This document shows positions 42,741 through 51,711 of a DNA stretch of 64,000 nt, in pieces. The stretch comes from Deltaproteobacteria bacterium (lineage in GTDB: Bacteria; Myxococcota_A; UBA796; CAJQPC01), in NCBI GenBank assembly GCA_016717595.1, contig JADKFE010000124.1, forward strand, positions 1 to 64,000, given 5' to 3'. The position numbers were made by a program, and so were the translations under genes. Numbering within the stretch: the stretch's first letter is position 1; every line of letters begins with the position of its first letter. Below the pieces are notes generated by a model. That model saw nothing but the letters and a program-made list of their open reading frames with translations. It had not been told where the DNA came from and did no database searches.

Positions 42741-45536
42741 TCAGCAGGCGAGCTGCAGCGCGGGGTCAAGCTCCACAAGCTCGCCCAGCGTCGCGAGCCC
42801 GGCGAGGTCGAGCTGGTCGCGGTCGCCGCAGACGATCACGGTGAACGCGCCCTGACCGAGGGTTCGCCACCACTCCGCCAGGGCCTCGTAGGGCAGAGAC
42901 TCCAAGGCGGCGAGCAGGGCCGGGCGAGGGTCGGCGGTGAGGCCGCGCACACGCCAGGCCTCGGCGGCGGGGGCCACGCCGCGGTAGGTGATCCGGTGGC
43001 CGCGCAGGGCCTCTCGGGCGGCGTCGCGGGCGCGCTCAAACCGAGTCGGATCGAGGGGGTGGTCACGCAGAAGCGTGAGGAGCAGGCCCGCGACCTCCGC
43101 CGCGCGGGCGGCCTGGGTGGCCGCCGAGGCCCAGAGCAGGTTGTCATCGACGGGCCGGCCGCCCAAGGAGTACCCACCCTTCGCCGAATACGCCAAGGCC
43201 CGGGCCTCACGCACCTCTTGGAAGATGAGGCCCGCGCTGCCGCCCAGAAGCTCGGCGAGCACGCCGGAGCGGGGGTCGGCGCCGGGGGCGACGGGGCCGT
43301 GGGGGCTCAGCACCTCGACGGTGGCCTGGGCGCTGGCGTGGTGCATCCACAAGACCCGCACCGACGCCGGGCGCTCGTATCGCGCCGGGGGCACGGGCCT
43401 CGGCAGGCTCCAGGTGCGGCCCTCAGGCGTCAAGAGCTGGCGTAGGCGCGGGAGGTCGAAGCTCCCGGTGGAGAAGCACAGATGCCGCTCGTCATCGAGC
43501 ACGGCGGGCTTTGAGAGCAGGTCTTGACAGGTCAGGGCGCGCAGGGCCTCGTCGCTGAGGCGCTCGGTGCGCTCGGGGCAGGTCTCGATCCCCCAGAACG
43601 CCGCGCTGCGCAGGGCCTCCACCCGGCGCTCCTTCGTCTCCCGGCGCTCTCGGCGGCGGGTGATCACGTCCTCGATGACCTGGCGGTGGGTGGTGTCGTC
43701 GAGGGTGGGGCGACGAAGCCGCTCCCGCGCGAGGTCCACCGCCCAGGGGATCGCCTCTTCAGGTCCGGCCCAGGTGAGCCGCGTCGCCCAGCGCCCTGAA
43801 GAGACGCCGAAGGACACGCCCTTGCGGTAGAGCGCGTCCTCGACGTCCTCCAGCCGTCTTTCGCCGACCCCCGACCGCTCCCACAGCCGAATCGCCAGGC
43901 CGAAGGTGGGGTCGTGGCCGCCGCCGCGCTCAAGGTTGAGGGTGAGGCGGCTCAGGCCGTTTTGGTACGGCGACGGCACGGCGTAATGAACGCCGCTCAG
44001 CCCCTCGGCGCGCTGGTAATGAACCCCCTCGACGAGCACCTGGAGCGGCGCCTCCTCCAGCGGGAGGGCGGCGAGGGACTCAAAGAGCGGGGAGTGGCCG
44101 GCGCCGCTCGCCGTGGGCTCCCCCTTCGTGAGCGAGAGCGTGGCGCGGGTGGGCTCGCCGGAGATCCGCTGCACCCGCACCTGGGGCCCGGCGAAGAGGC
44201 GCTGGGCGGCGGCGACCACGTCCGCTTTGGTGAGCTGCCGCAGGCGGTTGAGCCAGCCCGCGGAGAACTCCCAGCCCCGCCCTGAGAGAAACGCCGTAGA
44301 CATCGCCTGCACCTGGGCGTCGTTGCGCTCCAGGCGCGCGCGCTCCCCGAGCTCAAAGTTGAGCGCGGCGGCGGCGAGGTCGTCTTCAGTGAAGTCCCCG
44401 GCGCACAAGGCCTCGATGGGCTCCAAGAGCAGGCGGGTGAGGGCCTCGGCGTCTTGGTCGGGCCTGGGCCGCGCCCACACCAAGAACGCGCCGCCAAAGG
44501 CCCGAAACGAGGGTGAGCTGCCCGCCGCCCGGAGCGCCTGCCGCTGCACGAGGCGGTCGAGGAGGCCGCCGCCGCGGTTGTTCAGCGCCATGTCGGCCAG
44601 GAGGATCGCCTCGTGGTCGGGGTGGCCCCAAGGCACGCCGCGCCAGGCGATGCGCTGCTCGGGGTCGCCGTGGTGGGCCAGGGTCACCTCAGTGAGCGGC
44701 GGCAGGGGCGCGGGCGGCGGGGGCTCGGGGCGTGGGTCGCTGGGGCCCAGATCTAAGGCCCCGATCGTGCGCTCCAGAAGGCGGATCGTGGGGCCCACGG
44801 CCACGTCCCCGGCGAGGATCACCGCGAGGTGCGGCGGGCGGTACCAGCGGGAATGAAACGCCTCGATGGGCTCGGCGTGCAGGCGCAGCACGTCCTCCAA
44901 GCTGCCCAGCACGTCCCGACCGTAGGGGTGATCGGGGGTGAGCGCCGCGGTGGTGGCCTGGGCGAGGCACCGATCGCCGTTGTCCATCGCCCGCAGCTTC
45001 TCTTCAGTGATCGTGTCCAGCTCGGTGGACATCGCCCGAAACGACGGCCCGGTGAGGCGATCGGCCTCAAGCTCGGCCCACACCGGCAAGGCGCGGCTGG
45101 GGAGGTCGGCGACATACGCCGTGAGGTCGTGGGAGGTCAAGGCGTTCACGCCCCGGGCGCCGACGGCGGCGAGGGCCTGCTTGAGCTCGTTGGGCACGGC
45201 GAACCGGGCGGCGGCGCGCTCCTCCTCACGCAGAAGGGCGGTGAGGCGCTCACGATCTGCGGGATCCCCCAAGGCGCGCTCCCGGGCCAGGGCGCGGGCG
45301 CGGGCGAGGTGCGGGGCCTCGGCCTGGGCGTCGAGCACCCCCAAGCGGCGGCTGCCTTTGTTGGCGAGCATGTGCTCCAAGGCGTGGGCGACGCCGCCAA
45401 ACTCCGGCGGGTCAAAGGCGGCCCCGGCACGAACCGCGATCCGCGCGGCCACCCGGGGCTCCTCGTGGTTCTCCGAGATCCACACCTGCACGCCGTTCTG
45501 CAGGGTGTGCAGCGTCACCTCGGCGGGGCCGCTCAT
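42741..45536 (-). CDS. M16 family zinc metallopeptidase
   Basis: A 931-residue protein of the insulinase/pitrilysin family with two halves. The N-terminal half carries the inverted zinc motif AHALEHMLANKG (HxxEH) and a downstream Glu-rich helix (ELDTITEEKLRA). The C-terminal half is the inactive mirror domain, with RALAYSAKGGYSLGG, the Arg/Tyr substrate-binding segment. There is no signal peptide, so it may act in the cytoplasm or be exported by another route. Its start overlaps the stop of the kinase gene (45533-45536), making peptidase and kinase a coupled pair. Confidence 0.88.
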   Translation of the reverse strand: MSGPAEVTLHTLQNGVQVWISENHEEPRVAARIAVRAGAAFDPPEFGGVAHALEHMLANKGSRRLGVLDAQAEAPHLARARALARERALGDPADRERLTALLREEERAAARFAVPNELKQALAAVGARGVNALTSHDLTAYVADLPSRALPVWAELEADRLTGPSFRAMSTELDTITEEKLRAMDNGDRCLAQATTAALTPDHPYGRDVLGSLEDVLRLHAEPIEAFHSRWYRPPHLAVILAGDVAVGPTIRLLERTIGALDLGPSDPRPEPPPPAPLPPLTEVTLAHHGDPEQRIAWRGVPWGHPDHEAILLADMALNNRGGGLLDRLVQRQALRAAGSSPSFRAFGGAFLVWARPRPDQDAEALTRLLLEPIEALCAGDFTEDDLAAAALNFELGERARLERNDAQVQAMSTAFLSGRGWEFSAGWLNRLRQLTKADVVAAAQRLFAGPQVRVQRISGEPTRATLSLTKGEPTASGAGHSPLFESLAALPLEEAPLQVLVEGVHYQRAEGLSGVHYAVPSPYQNGLSRLTLNLERGGGHDPTFGLAIRLWERSGVGERRLEDVEDALYRKGVSFGVSSGRWATRLTWAGPEEAIPWAVDLARERLRRPTLDDTTHRQVIEDVITRRRERRETKERRVEALRSAAFWGIETCPERTERLSDEALRALTCQDLLSKPAVLDDERHLCFSTGSFDLPRLRQLLTPEGRTWSLPRPVPPARYERPASVRVLWMHHASAQATVEVLSPHGPVAPGADPRSGVLAELLGGSAGLIFQEVREARALAYSAKGGYSLGGRPVDDNLLWASAATQAARAAEVAGLLLTLLRDHPLDPTRFERARDAAREALRGHRITYRGVAPAAEAWRVRGLTADPRPALLAALESLPYEALAEWWRTLGQGAFTVIVCGDRDQLDLAGLATLGELVELDPALQLAC

Positions 45537-47272
45537 AAGGCGTTGCAGACGCGGGTGGCGCTCTTACACTCGAAGGACAAGGTCTGGCCTTCAGCGACGG
45601 TGACCGTGGGGCCCTTCACGCGGTAACCGCCGGAGAACGACGGGAACAAGGTGTAGGTGCCTGGGGCGACGGTGCCGGGCCGGGCGTTGCCCGCCGCGCC
45701 GACGAGCTGCACAAACTCGGCGTCCCCTTTGACCAGGATCGCCGTGCGCGGCTTGGCTTTGGGTTTGGGGGCCTTCGTGGCGACGTCGGGGGCAGGCGCG
45801 GCCTCTTCAGGCGCGGTCTCCTCCACCGGCGGAGCCTCGGGCGGGGGATCTTGGGGGCTCGGCTCGACCTCGGCCAGCTCGGTCAAGGTGAGCCCGGCGT
45901 TCGGCGGCTGGGGCTCGGCGGGGGCGACGGTGGGCTCACGCAGCGACGAGGCGATGAGCCACACGCTCACGCCGATGAGCAGGCCGAGAGAGCCCGCCAA
46001 GGCCACGACCTGCCAGCCGGAGCTGCCGTGGGCGGCGTGGGGCGGCGGGGCGGCGGGGCGGCTGTGCAGCGGCGCGGGGGCGGCGAGGTCGGCGGTGTTC
46101 GGGTCGTCCGCGGACTGAACGGCGGGCGCCACGCCGCCGGCGGGGGTGACGGGCTTGGGGGGCGCCGCGCGCGGCGGCAGGGTGGGCGACGCGACCGGGT
46201 TGGCGGCGGTGATCGGCACACCCAAGAGCAGCTCCGGTCGGCGCATCCGGCCCGAGGGCTCGCGGTCGGCGGCGGCGGCGTTGAGCGTCTGGCCCGAGAG
46301 CCCGGCGGAGGGCGTCTCCGAGAGCTCCGAGCCGCAGAGGTCATCGGTGCTCTGGGGCTGGGGCAGGTCGAGCACGGCCTGAACCCGCTGCTCGGCCCAG
46401 TCGGCCAGGCTCGGCCCGGAGACCCGGCGGCGCAGCTCAGCACACTGACCGGCGAGGGCCTTCGCCGTGGGGCGCTCCTTGTGGTCAAAGGCGAGGCAGC
46501 GCACGAGGAGCTGCACCACGGGCTCGCGGGCCTCGGGGGCGATGAGCTCCCACGCCTGGTGCAGCCCGTCGCGCAGGTGCTCTTGGTGGCCGTTCTGGCT
46601 GGGGCGGGTGCGCCCAAAACGCCGCCCGGTGAGCACCTCGTAGAACGTGGCGCCCAAGGCGTAGACGTCTCCGGCGGGGAGGTCCTCAAAGCCGAACCGC
46701 TCGGGGGCGAGGTACGGCAGAGAGCCCATCACCACGGCCTCCTGCGTGGCGGCCTCACGGTCGGAGAGCTTCGCCCGGGCCACGCCGAAGTCGAGCAGCT
46801 TCGTGACCCCAGCGGTGGTGACGAGCACGTTGGCGGGCTTCACGTCGCGGTGAACGAGGCTGAGCTCCTCGCCGTCGGGCCCCCGGGCGGTGGTGGCGGC
46901 GTGCAGAGTGCGGCTCACCGACTCCACGAGCTCCAACGCGACGGAGACGGGCAAGGGCCCAGAGGTCTCCAGGAGGCGGTCGAGGTCGATGCCCCGCACC
47001 AGCTCCATCACCATCGTCCACCGACCGTCGAGCTGCACGAGGTCGTCTACGCGGACGATGCCCCCGTGATGAAGGCTTGAGAGGATCCTCGCCTCGTCGC
47101 GCAGGCGCGCGGCGGCCTGATCGTTCGCCGCGGCGCGCTCGTTGAGCACCTTGAGCGCCACCTCACGACGCAGCCCGCCGCTGGTGATCAGCTCAGCGCG
47201 GTACACCGTGCCGAAGCCACCAGCGCCCAGAACGCTGAGGATCCGGTACCGTCGGGAGGGGGTGGGCTGCAT
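45533..47272 (-). CDS. Transmembrane Ser/Thr protein kinase (Hanks type)
   Basis: A 579-residue kinase. The catalytic domain (residues about 8-275) is complete: glycine loop LGAGGFGTVYRA, VALKVL, LVHRDVKPANVLV, LLDFGVARA and PYLAPERFG. Then a Pro/Ala-rich linker, one transmembrane helix (VVALAGSLGLLIGVSVWLI, about 440) and a short periplasmic part ending in a PEGA-like beta domain (GTYTLFPSFSGGYRVKGPTVTV). ATG 47272 is chosen over the upstream frame, which has no kinase-like content. A TATACT -10 lies only 11 nt before it, so the message may be almost leaderless. Coupled to the M16 peptidase. Confidence 0.9.
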   Translation of the reverse strand: MQPTPSRRYRILSVLGAGGFGTVYRAELITSGGLRREVALKVLNERAAANDQAAARLRDEARILSSLHHGGIVRVDDLVQLDGRWTMVMELVRGIDLDRLLETSGPLPVSVALELVESVSRTLHAATTARGPDGEELSLVHRDVKPANVLVTTAGVTKLLDFGVARAKLSDREAATQEAVVMGSLPYLAPERFGFEDLPAGDVYALGATFYEVLTGRRFGRTRPSQNGHQEHLRDGLHQAWELIAPEAREPVVQLLVRCLAFDHKERPTAKALAGQCAELRRRVSGPSLADWAEQRVQAVLDLPQPQSTDDLCGSELSETPSAGLSGQTLNAAAADREPSGRMRRPELLLGVPITAANPVASPTLPPRAAPPKPVTPAGGVAPAVQSADDPNTADLAAPAPLHSRPAAPPPHAAHGSSGWQVVALAGSLGLLIGVSVWLIASSLREPTVAPAEPQPPNAGLTLTELAEVEPSPQDPPPEAPPVEETAPEEAAPAPDVATKAPKPKAKPRTAILVKGDAEFVQLVGAAGNARPGTVAPGTYTLFPSFSGGYRVKGPTVTVAEGQTLSFECKSATRVCNAL

Positions 47273-47282
47273 AAGGCTCAAG

Positions 47283-47321
47283 AGTATAACGCCCTGCGTG
47301 TGGTCGGCGACGCGATAGAGT
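47283..47321. promoter_or_regulatory. Divergent promoter elements between kinase and M28 peptidase
   Basis: Minus strand: TATACT (47288-47283), 11 nt before the kinase ATG. Plus strand: GATAGAGTA (47315-47323) with TAGAGT as -10, 22 nt before the peptidase ATG. GATAGAGTA also occurs ten bases before the first tandem exported gene (26751). No clear -35 is seen for either. Confidence 0.35.
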
Positions 47322-47342
47322 ACGCCAACTCTGGAGTCTACC

Positions 47343-48781
47343 ATGCGTCTCTTGTGTGTCCGGCGGCTCGCGCCGCTCCTCGTCTTGGGACTCGGCGCGT
47401 CGGTCACCTTGGCCGCAGATCCCCCCGCGCTCTTGGGCGACACCCACCGCGAGGCCTTGGAGCGCATCGAGGCCGCCGCCGAGGCCGACAACGACGCCTA
47501 CGAGCGCCTCCGCGAGCTGTGTGACCGCTTCGGGCATCGGCTGAGCGGCAGCGCGGCCTTGGAGTCGGCGATCGACTGGGCCGTCGGCGAGCTGGCCGAG
47601 GACGGACTCGACGCCCGAAAAGAGCCCGTCACCGTCGCCAAGTGGGTGCGCGGCGCGGAGTCGGCGGCGCTCACCCACCCCCGGGCCCAGCCCCTCGCCG
47701 TGCTGGGCTTGGGCATGAGCGCGCCGACGCCGCCGGGGGGTGTCGAGGCCGAGGTGGTCGCCGTGGGCTCCCTCGACGCCCTGCGCGCCCTGCCCGAAGG
47801 CGCGCTCACGGGCAAGATCATCCTCGTCGATCAGCCGTTCACCGACTACGGCGAGACGGTGCCGATCCGCTCCCAGACGGCGATCGAGGGCGCTCGGCGC
47901 GGCGCCGTGGCCGCCTTGATCCGCTCGGTCACCTCCGAGAGCCTGAACACGCCCCACACCGGGGCGATCCGCTACGCAGACGACGTGAAGGCGATCCCCG
48001 CCGCGGCGCTCTCGCCAGAGCACGCCGCGCTGCTGCATCGCCTCTATGACGCCGGTCAGCGGCCCCGGGTGCGCCTCAGCCTCGCGAGCGAGCGCCTGCC
48101 CGACGCCACCTCCTACAACGTCGTCGCCGACCTCAAGGGCCGCGAGCGCCCGAGGAGATCGTGCTCTTGGGCTGCCACCTCGACTCCTGGGACGTCGGCC
48201 AAGGCGCACAAGACGACGGCGCGGGCTGCGTGCTCGTGTGGCACGCCGCCAGCCTGCTCAAGGCCCAGGGCCTCACGCCGCGGCGCACGGTGCGGGTGGT
48301 CCTCTACACCAACGAGGAGAACGGCCTCGCCGGGGGCCGGGCCTACGCCGCCGACCACGCCGCCGAGCTTGACAACCACGTCGTCGCCATCGAGTCCGAC
48401 ACCGGCAACGGCCGGGTGCTGGGCATGAACGTCGATCTTCAGGCGAGCTTAGAGACCGCGGCGCGGCAGCGCGCCCAAGGCCTGTTGTGGGAGCTCTCCA
48501 ACGCGCTTCTTCCCTACGGCGCCGGGGTCTTCACCCAAGGCGGCTCCGGCGCCGACATCTGGCCGCTCACCGAGGCGGGGGTGCCCGGCCTCGGCGTCGA
48601 CCACGACACCACGGACTACTGGCCGATCCACCACACCGAGGCCGACACCTTCGAGAAGATCAAGCTCGACGATCTCCGCTACAACCTCGGCGTGATCACC
48701 ATGACGGCCTACCTGCTCGCCGAGCACCCCGAGCGCCTCGTCAACCCTGTCGGCGCGCCGCCCCCGCGCCGGAGGCGCTGA
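47343..48781 (+). CDS. M28 family zinc aminopeptidase, exported, frameshifted
   Basis: About 479 residues after adding one C at 48149-48151. A signal peptide (LAPLLVLGLGASVTLAA) is followed by a PA-like insert (IILVDQPFTDYGETVPIRSQ) and the M28 catalytic domain: the first zinc ligands in LLGCHLDSWDVGQGAQDDG (His, Asp), Glu-Glu in LYTNEENGLAGG, Asp in VAIESDTGNG and the last His in IHHTEADT. It is secreted or periplasmic and removes N-terminal amino acids from peptides. The 3' end overlaps the convergent TPR gene by 41 nt. Confidence 0.88.
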
Positions 48782-49510
48782 ACAGCCGCAGCGCGCCGAG
48801 GATCACGCCCCGCACCTGGGCCTCCTCGGCGCCCTCGTCCATCAGCCCCGAGAGCTGGGTGACGAGGGGCCCTAACGTCGGGATCTCACCGCTCAGCCGC
48901 GCGGCCTCGTGAAGATCGGCCCGCGCGGCGTCAAGGTCATGGACAAACCAGCGGGCGAAGGCGCGCAGCAACAACAGGCTCGGGCGATCTGGCGCCTCTC
49001 CCAAGGCCAGGTCGAGGAGGTTCTCCGCCTGGGCGGCCTCGCCGTGGAGCAGCGCCTCGACGGCCTGGGCCTCCAGGGCGTCGAGCTGCTTGTCCTCAGG
49101 CGCCTGGAGCGGGGCGAGATCGGCCTCGGCCCCGGCCCGATCCCCAAGCTCGGCGCGAAGCTGCCCCCGCACCCGCCGAAGCTGGGGGTGCTCCGGCGCG
49201 TAGACCAGGGCCTCTTCAGCCACGGCCAGGGCCTCAGCGGCGCGGCCCAAGCCCCGCAGCGCCAAGACCCGCAGGCCCAGGCTCCCCAGGCTCGGCGTCG
49301 CCAAGGCGTCCGCGGCGTCGAGGGCCCGAATCACGCCTTGAAGGTCACCCTTGGCCCCCAAGCCCCGCGCGCGGGTGACGTGGGGCTCGGCGTAGGTCGG
49401 GTCGAGGCGCTGGGCGTGGTCACACAGGCCAAGGCCAGGGGCAGCTCACCCCGGTCGAGGTGGTCCTCAGCGCGGAGGCGCACGGCCTCGGCGGCGTCGC
49501 GGGTGCTCAT
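48741..49510 (-). CDS. TPR-repeat protein, frameshifted
   Basis: About 256 residues after restoring one base at 49427-49430. The corrected N-terminus, MSTRDAAEAVRLRAEDHLDR, continues with a TPR unit around LCDHAQRLDPTYAEPH, and further units follow (GRAAEALAVAEEALVYAPEHPQ, AENLLDLALGEAPDRPS). There is no signal peptide, so it is probably cytoplasmic. No partner is evident from neighbours: it converges with the M28 peptidase and lies downstream of a small barrel protein gene. Confidence 0.65.
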
Positions 49511-49536
49511 GGGGCGAGCGTAACCCCAATCCGCGC

Positions 49537-50007
49537 CTAGAAGTAGTAGCGGATGTGCCCCGAGAAGTTCACCAGGTCCGAGTACACCCCGGGCGAGAGG
49601 ATGATCCCCGGGCGGTACTCCAGCACGATGTCGATGGGCGCGGGCTGCACGATGAACTCAAGCCCAGCGACGCCGGAGATCCCGACGAGGGGATCGTTCT
49701 GGCCGACGCCCACCGCGCCGCCGAAGCCGATGTTCCAGGCGAGGTTCACCGGGCCGCCGCTGGCGAAGGTGGGCTGCTCCCAAAGCGCGTCGATGCTGAC
49801 GCCGAGGCGATCATCGTCGTAACGGCCGTTCCAGCCATAGGTGCCGATCACGCCCTGGATCGCGCCGGGACCGATCGGCGCCTTCATCGAGAGCCCAGAG
49901 ACGCCGAGCCCGCCGCCAATGCCGATCCCGAAGTTACCCGGGACCTCAGCGAGGGCAATCGAAGGGAGGAGCAGCGCGGCGAGGGTCGTCAGCAGGGTTC
50001 TCGTCAT
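49537..50007 (-). CDS. Small outer-membrane beta-barrel protein
   Basis: A 156-residue protein with signal peptide TLLTTLAALLLPSIALA and a mature part of alternating Gly/aromatic strands (FGIGIGGGLGVSGL, AWNIGFGGAVGVG, GVAGLEFIVQPAPIDIVLEYRPG) ending in IRYYF. The C-terminal aromatic residue is typical of BAM substrates, and the size fits an eight-stranded barrel. Three consecutive ATGs occur (50013, 50010, 50007); the GAGG site favours the second or third. Function unknown. Confidence 0.75.
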   Translation of the reverse strand: MTRTLLTTLAALLLPSIALAEVPGNFGIGIGGGLGVSGLSMKAPIGPGAIQGVIGTYGWNGRYDDDRLGVSIDALWEQPTFASGGPVNLAWNIGFGGAVGVGQNDPLVGISGVAGLEFIVQPAPIDIVLEYRPGIILSPGVYSDLVNFSGHIRYYF

Positions 50008-50051
50008 CATCATCACCTCATGGTGCGCGGCAGAGGCCGCGTCGTCAGGAC

Positions 50052-50080
50052 AGGATAAGCACGGGATGCCTACTCTCCAA
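50052..50080 (-). promoter_or_regulatory. Promoter of the small barrel gene
   Basis: Minus strand TTGGAG (50080-50075), a 17-nt spacer and TATCCT (50057-50052), placing the start about 38 nt before the ATG at 50007. Confidence 0.45.
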
Positions 50081-50131
50081 CACACATCCCTGACATCTGA
50101 CTTACACGGCCAGATCAACTCCGAGGTGCTC

Positions 50132-50452
50132 ATGCGAACGTTTGCTACGTTCATCCTGCTCTTCTCGCTGACCGGCTGCGGCCAGCGCCACGTCAAGGTC
50201 GACGTCGAGCTGCCCACGGCCACCCCCAGCCCCAACGCCACTTACACAGCCTCGACGACCACCTACCGCATAGGCACCAGCCGGGTGAAGGCCCCCTTCG
50301 TGAGTGAACAAGAGGGCCTGACCTGCTCCGTCGAGGGCCGCCTGCTCACCGCTGAGGTCCGTGTGCCCGGCGACACGATGCCCAGCCTGCCCGCCACCTG
50401 GACCTGCGCGGAGGAGCACATGAAGGTGGACGTCACCCTCACGGCGCCCTGA
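50132..50452 (+). CDS. Small hypothetical lipoprotein
   Basis: A 106-residue protein with signal MRTFATFILLFSLTGC (lipobox SLTGC) followed by a Thr/Ser/Pro tether and a small beta domain with two further Cys (LTCSVEGR, TWTCAEEH). It probably folds as a compact disulphide-stabilised sandwich. Its start faces away from the barrel gene. An 8-bp inverted repeat lies 17 nt after its stop. Confidence 0.6.
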   Translation: MRTFATFILLFSLTGCGQRHVKVDVELPTATPSPNATYTASTTTYRIGTSRVKAPFVSEQEGLTCSVEGRLLTAEVRVPGDTMPSLPATWTCAEEHMKVDVTLTAP

Positions 50453-50468
50453 CGCCTGCGTCGGGTTG

Positions 50469-50582
50469 TCGGTCAGCTTTCGTCAGGACGGCACCTGACC
50501 GAACCGCGTGATTCTCGGCGTACAAACATGCTTTTTATGATCGGTCAAAATATGGATTCTCGGACATTTTCTGTCCGACCGA
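50469..50582. promoter_or_regulatory. TCGGTC inverted-repeat cluster upstream of the WYL regulator
   Basis: Two nested palindromic arrangements share the half-site TCGGTC: TCGGTCAG (50469-50476) with CTGACCGA (50495-50502), and TCGGTC (50541-50546) with GACCGA (50577-50582). Inside the second lies TCGGACA-N5-TGTCCGA (50560-50578). The stretch is unusually AT-rich for this genome and contains TATGAT at 50536. This is a likely operator region, probably for the WYL protein itself. The first pair may instead be the lipoprotein's terminator hairpin, but no T-run follows. Confidence 0.55.
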
Positions 50583-50631
50583 TCCCGAATGACCGGGCTA
50601 AGATGTTTGTGCAATCTGGAGAGTACCCACG

Positions 50632-51633
50632 ATGTCTACGCCGATGTCCACGCTGAACAAGGCCCAGAAACTCATCAAGATGATCGAGCTGATGAACCGC
50701 CGTGGGGGCATTCGCGCCCAGGAGTTCATGGAGACCTTCGACCTCGATCAGCGCACGCTCCGCCGGTACCTCGCCGACATGCGTGAGCTCGACCTCCCCA
50801 TCGAAGACCGCGGCTTTGGCGCCGATCGCACCATCGCCCTGGATCCCAGCTACCGCCGCACCGGCGTGCAGCTCACGCTCCCTGAAGTGCTCTCGTTACA
50901 CTTCGGCCGCCGCCTCTTCACCTTCCTCGACGGCACCCAGTTCGCCGCCGACATGGACGACGCCATCGAGCGCCTGGAGCCCGCCATCCCCCGGGCCCAC
51001 GCCGATCTCACGCGCACCCTCGACCGCAAGTTTATGGCCGTGCCCGAGCACGCCAAAGACTACCGCGACCACGGCGATCTCCTCGACGAGCTCATCACCG
51101 CGCTTCTGTACGAGAACCCCGTGCGCGCCGAGTACCACAAGCCCGACGGCCAGCCCAAAAAATACGAGCTCGAGCCCTACACCCTGGCCACCTACCGCCA
51201 GGGCCTCTACGTCTTCGCCCGCGACCGCGCCGACGGCAAGCTCAAGACCTTCGCCGTCGAGCGGTTCGGCAAGCTCGAGCGCCTGCGCGTCGAGAAGTTT
51301 GTGGTGCCGCCCGACTACAAACCTGAAGACGTGCTGAGCGACTCCTTCGGCATCACCCGCGGCGAGCCCGCCCAGGTCTCGGCGGTGTTTGACGCCTCCG
51401 TCGCCCGGTTTGTGCGGGAGCGCACCTGGCACAAGTCCCAGACCGTGCAGGATCTCCCCGATGGCCGCGTGCGCATCAGCCTGCGGGTCGGCGTCTCTCA
51501 AGAGCTCGTGCAGTGGCTCCTGAGCTACTCCGGCGCGGTGAGCGTCGAGGGCCCTGAAGAGCTCGTCAACCGCCTGCGCGACGCCCACCTCGCCGCGCTC
51601 GGTCGTTATGAGATCCGCGAGCAGGCCGCCTAG
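50632..51633 (+). CDS. WYL-domain transcriptional regulator
   Basis: A 333-residue regulator. The N-terminal winged HTH (residues about 8-65: AQKLIKMIELMNRRGGIRA, then FDLDQRTLRRYLADM) is followed by a linker domain and a WYL domain (residues about 155-240: VRAEYHKPDG, TYRQGLYVFARDRADGKLKTFAVERFGKL). The eponymous Trp-Tyr-Leu is changed to Gly-Leu-Tyr-Val-Phe. A C-terminal WCX extension ends in a helix. Such regulators respond to nucleic-acid or nucleotide ligands and often repress stress, phage-defence or DNA-repair genes. Start ATG 50632 follows GGAGAG. The operator-like cluster upstream suggests autoregulation. Confidence 0.9.
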   Translation: MSTPMSTLNKAQKLIKMIELMNRRGGIRAQEFMETFDLDQRTLRRYLADMRELDLPIEDRGFGADRTIALDPSYRRTGVQLTLPEVLSLHFGRRLFTFLDGTQFAADMDDAIERLEPAIPRAHADLTRTLDRKFMAVPEHAKDYRDHGDLLDELITALLYENPVRAEYHKPDGQPKKYELEPYTLATYRQGLYVFARDRADGKLKTFAVERFGKLERLRVEKFVVPPDYKPEDVLSDSFGITRGEPAQVSAVFDASVARFVRERTWHKSQTVQDLPDGRVRISLRVGVSQELVQWLLSYSGAVSVEGPEELVNRLRDAHLAALGRYEIREQAA

Positions 51634-51711
51634 GGCCGCGGGGCCGGTCGTGGCTTGGGGTGACAGGGGGCCATCGTTGGGATAGTCGCGGTGGAACTTC
51701 GGGAGATCCCC

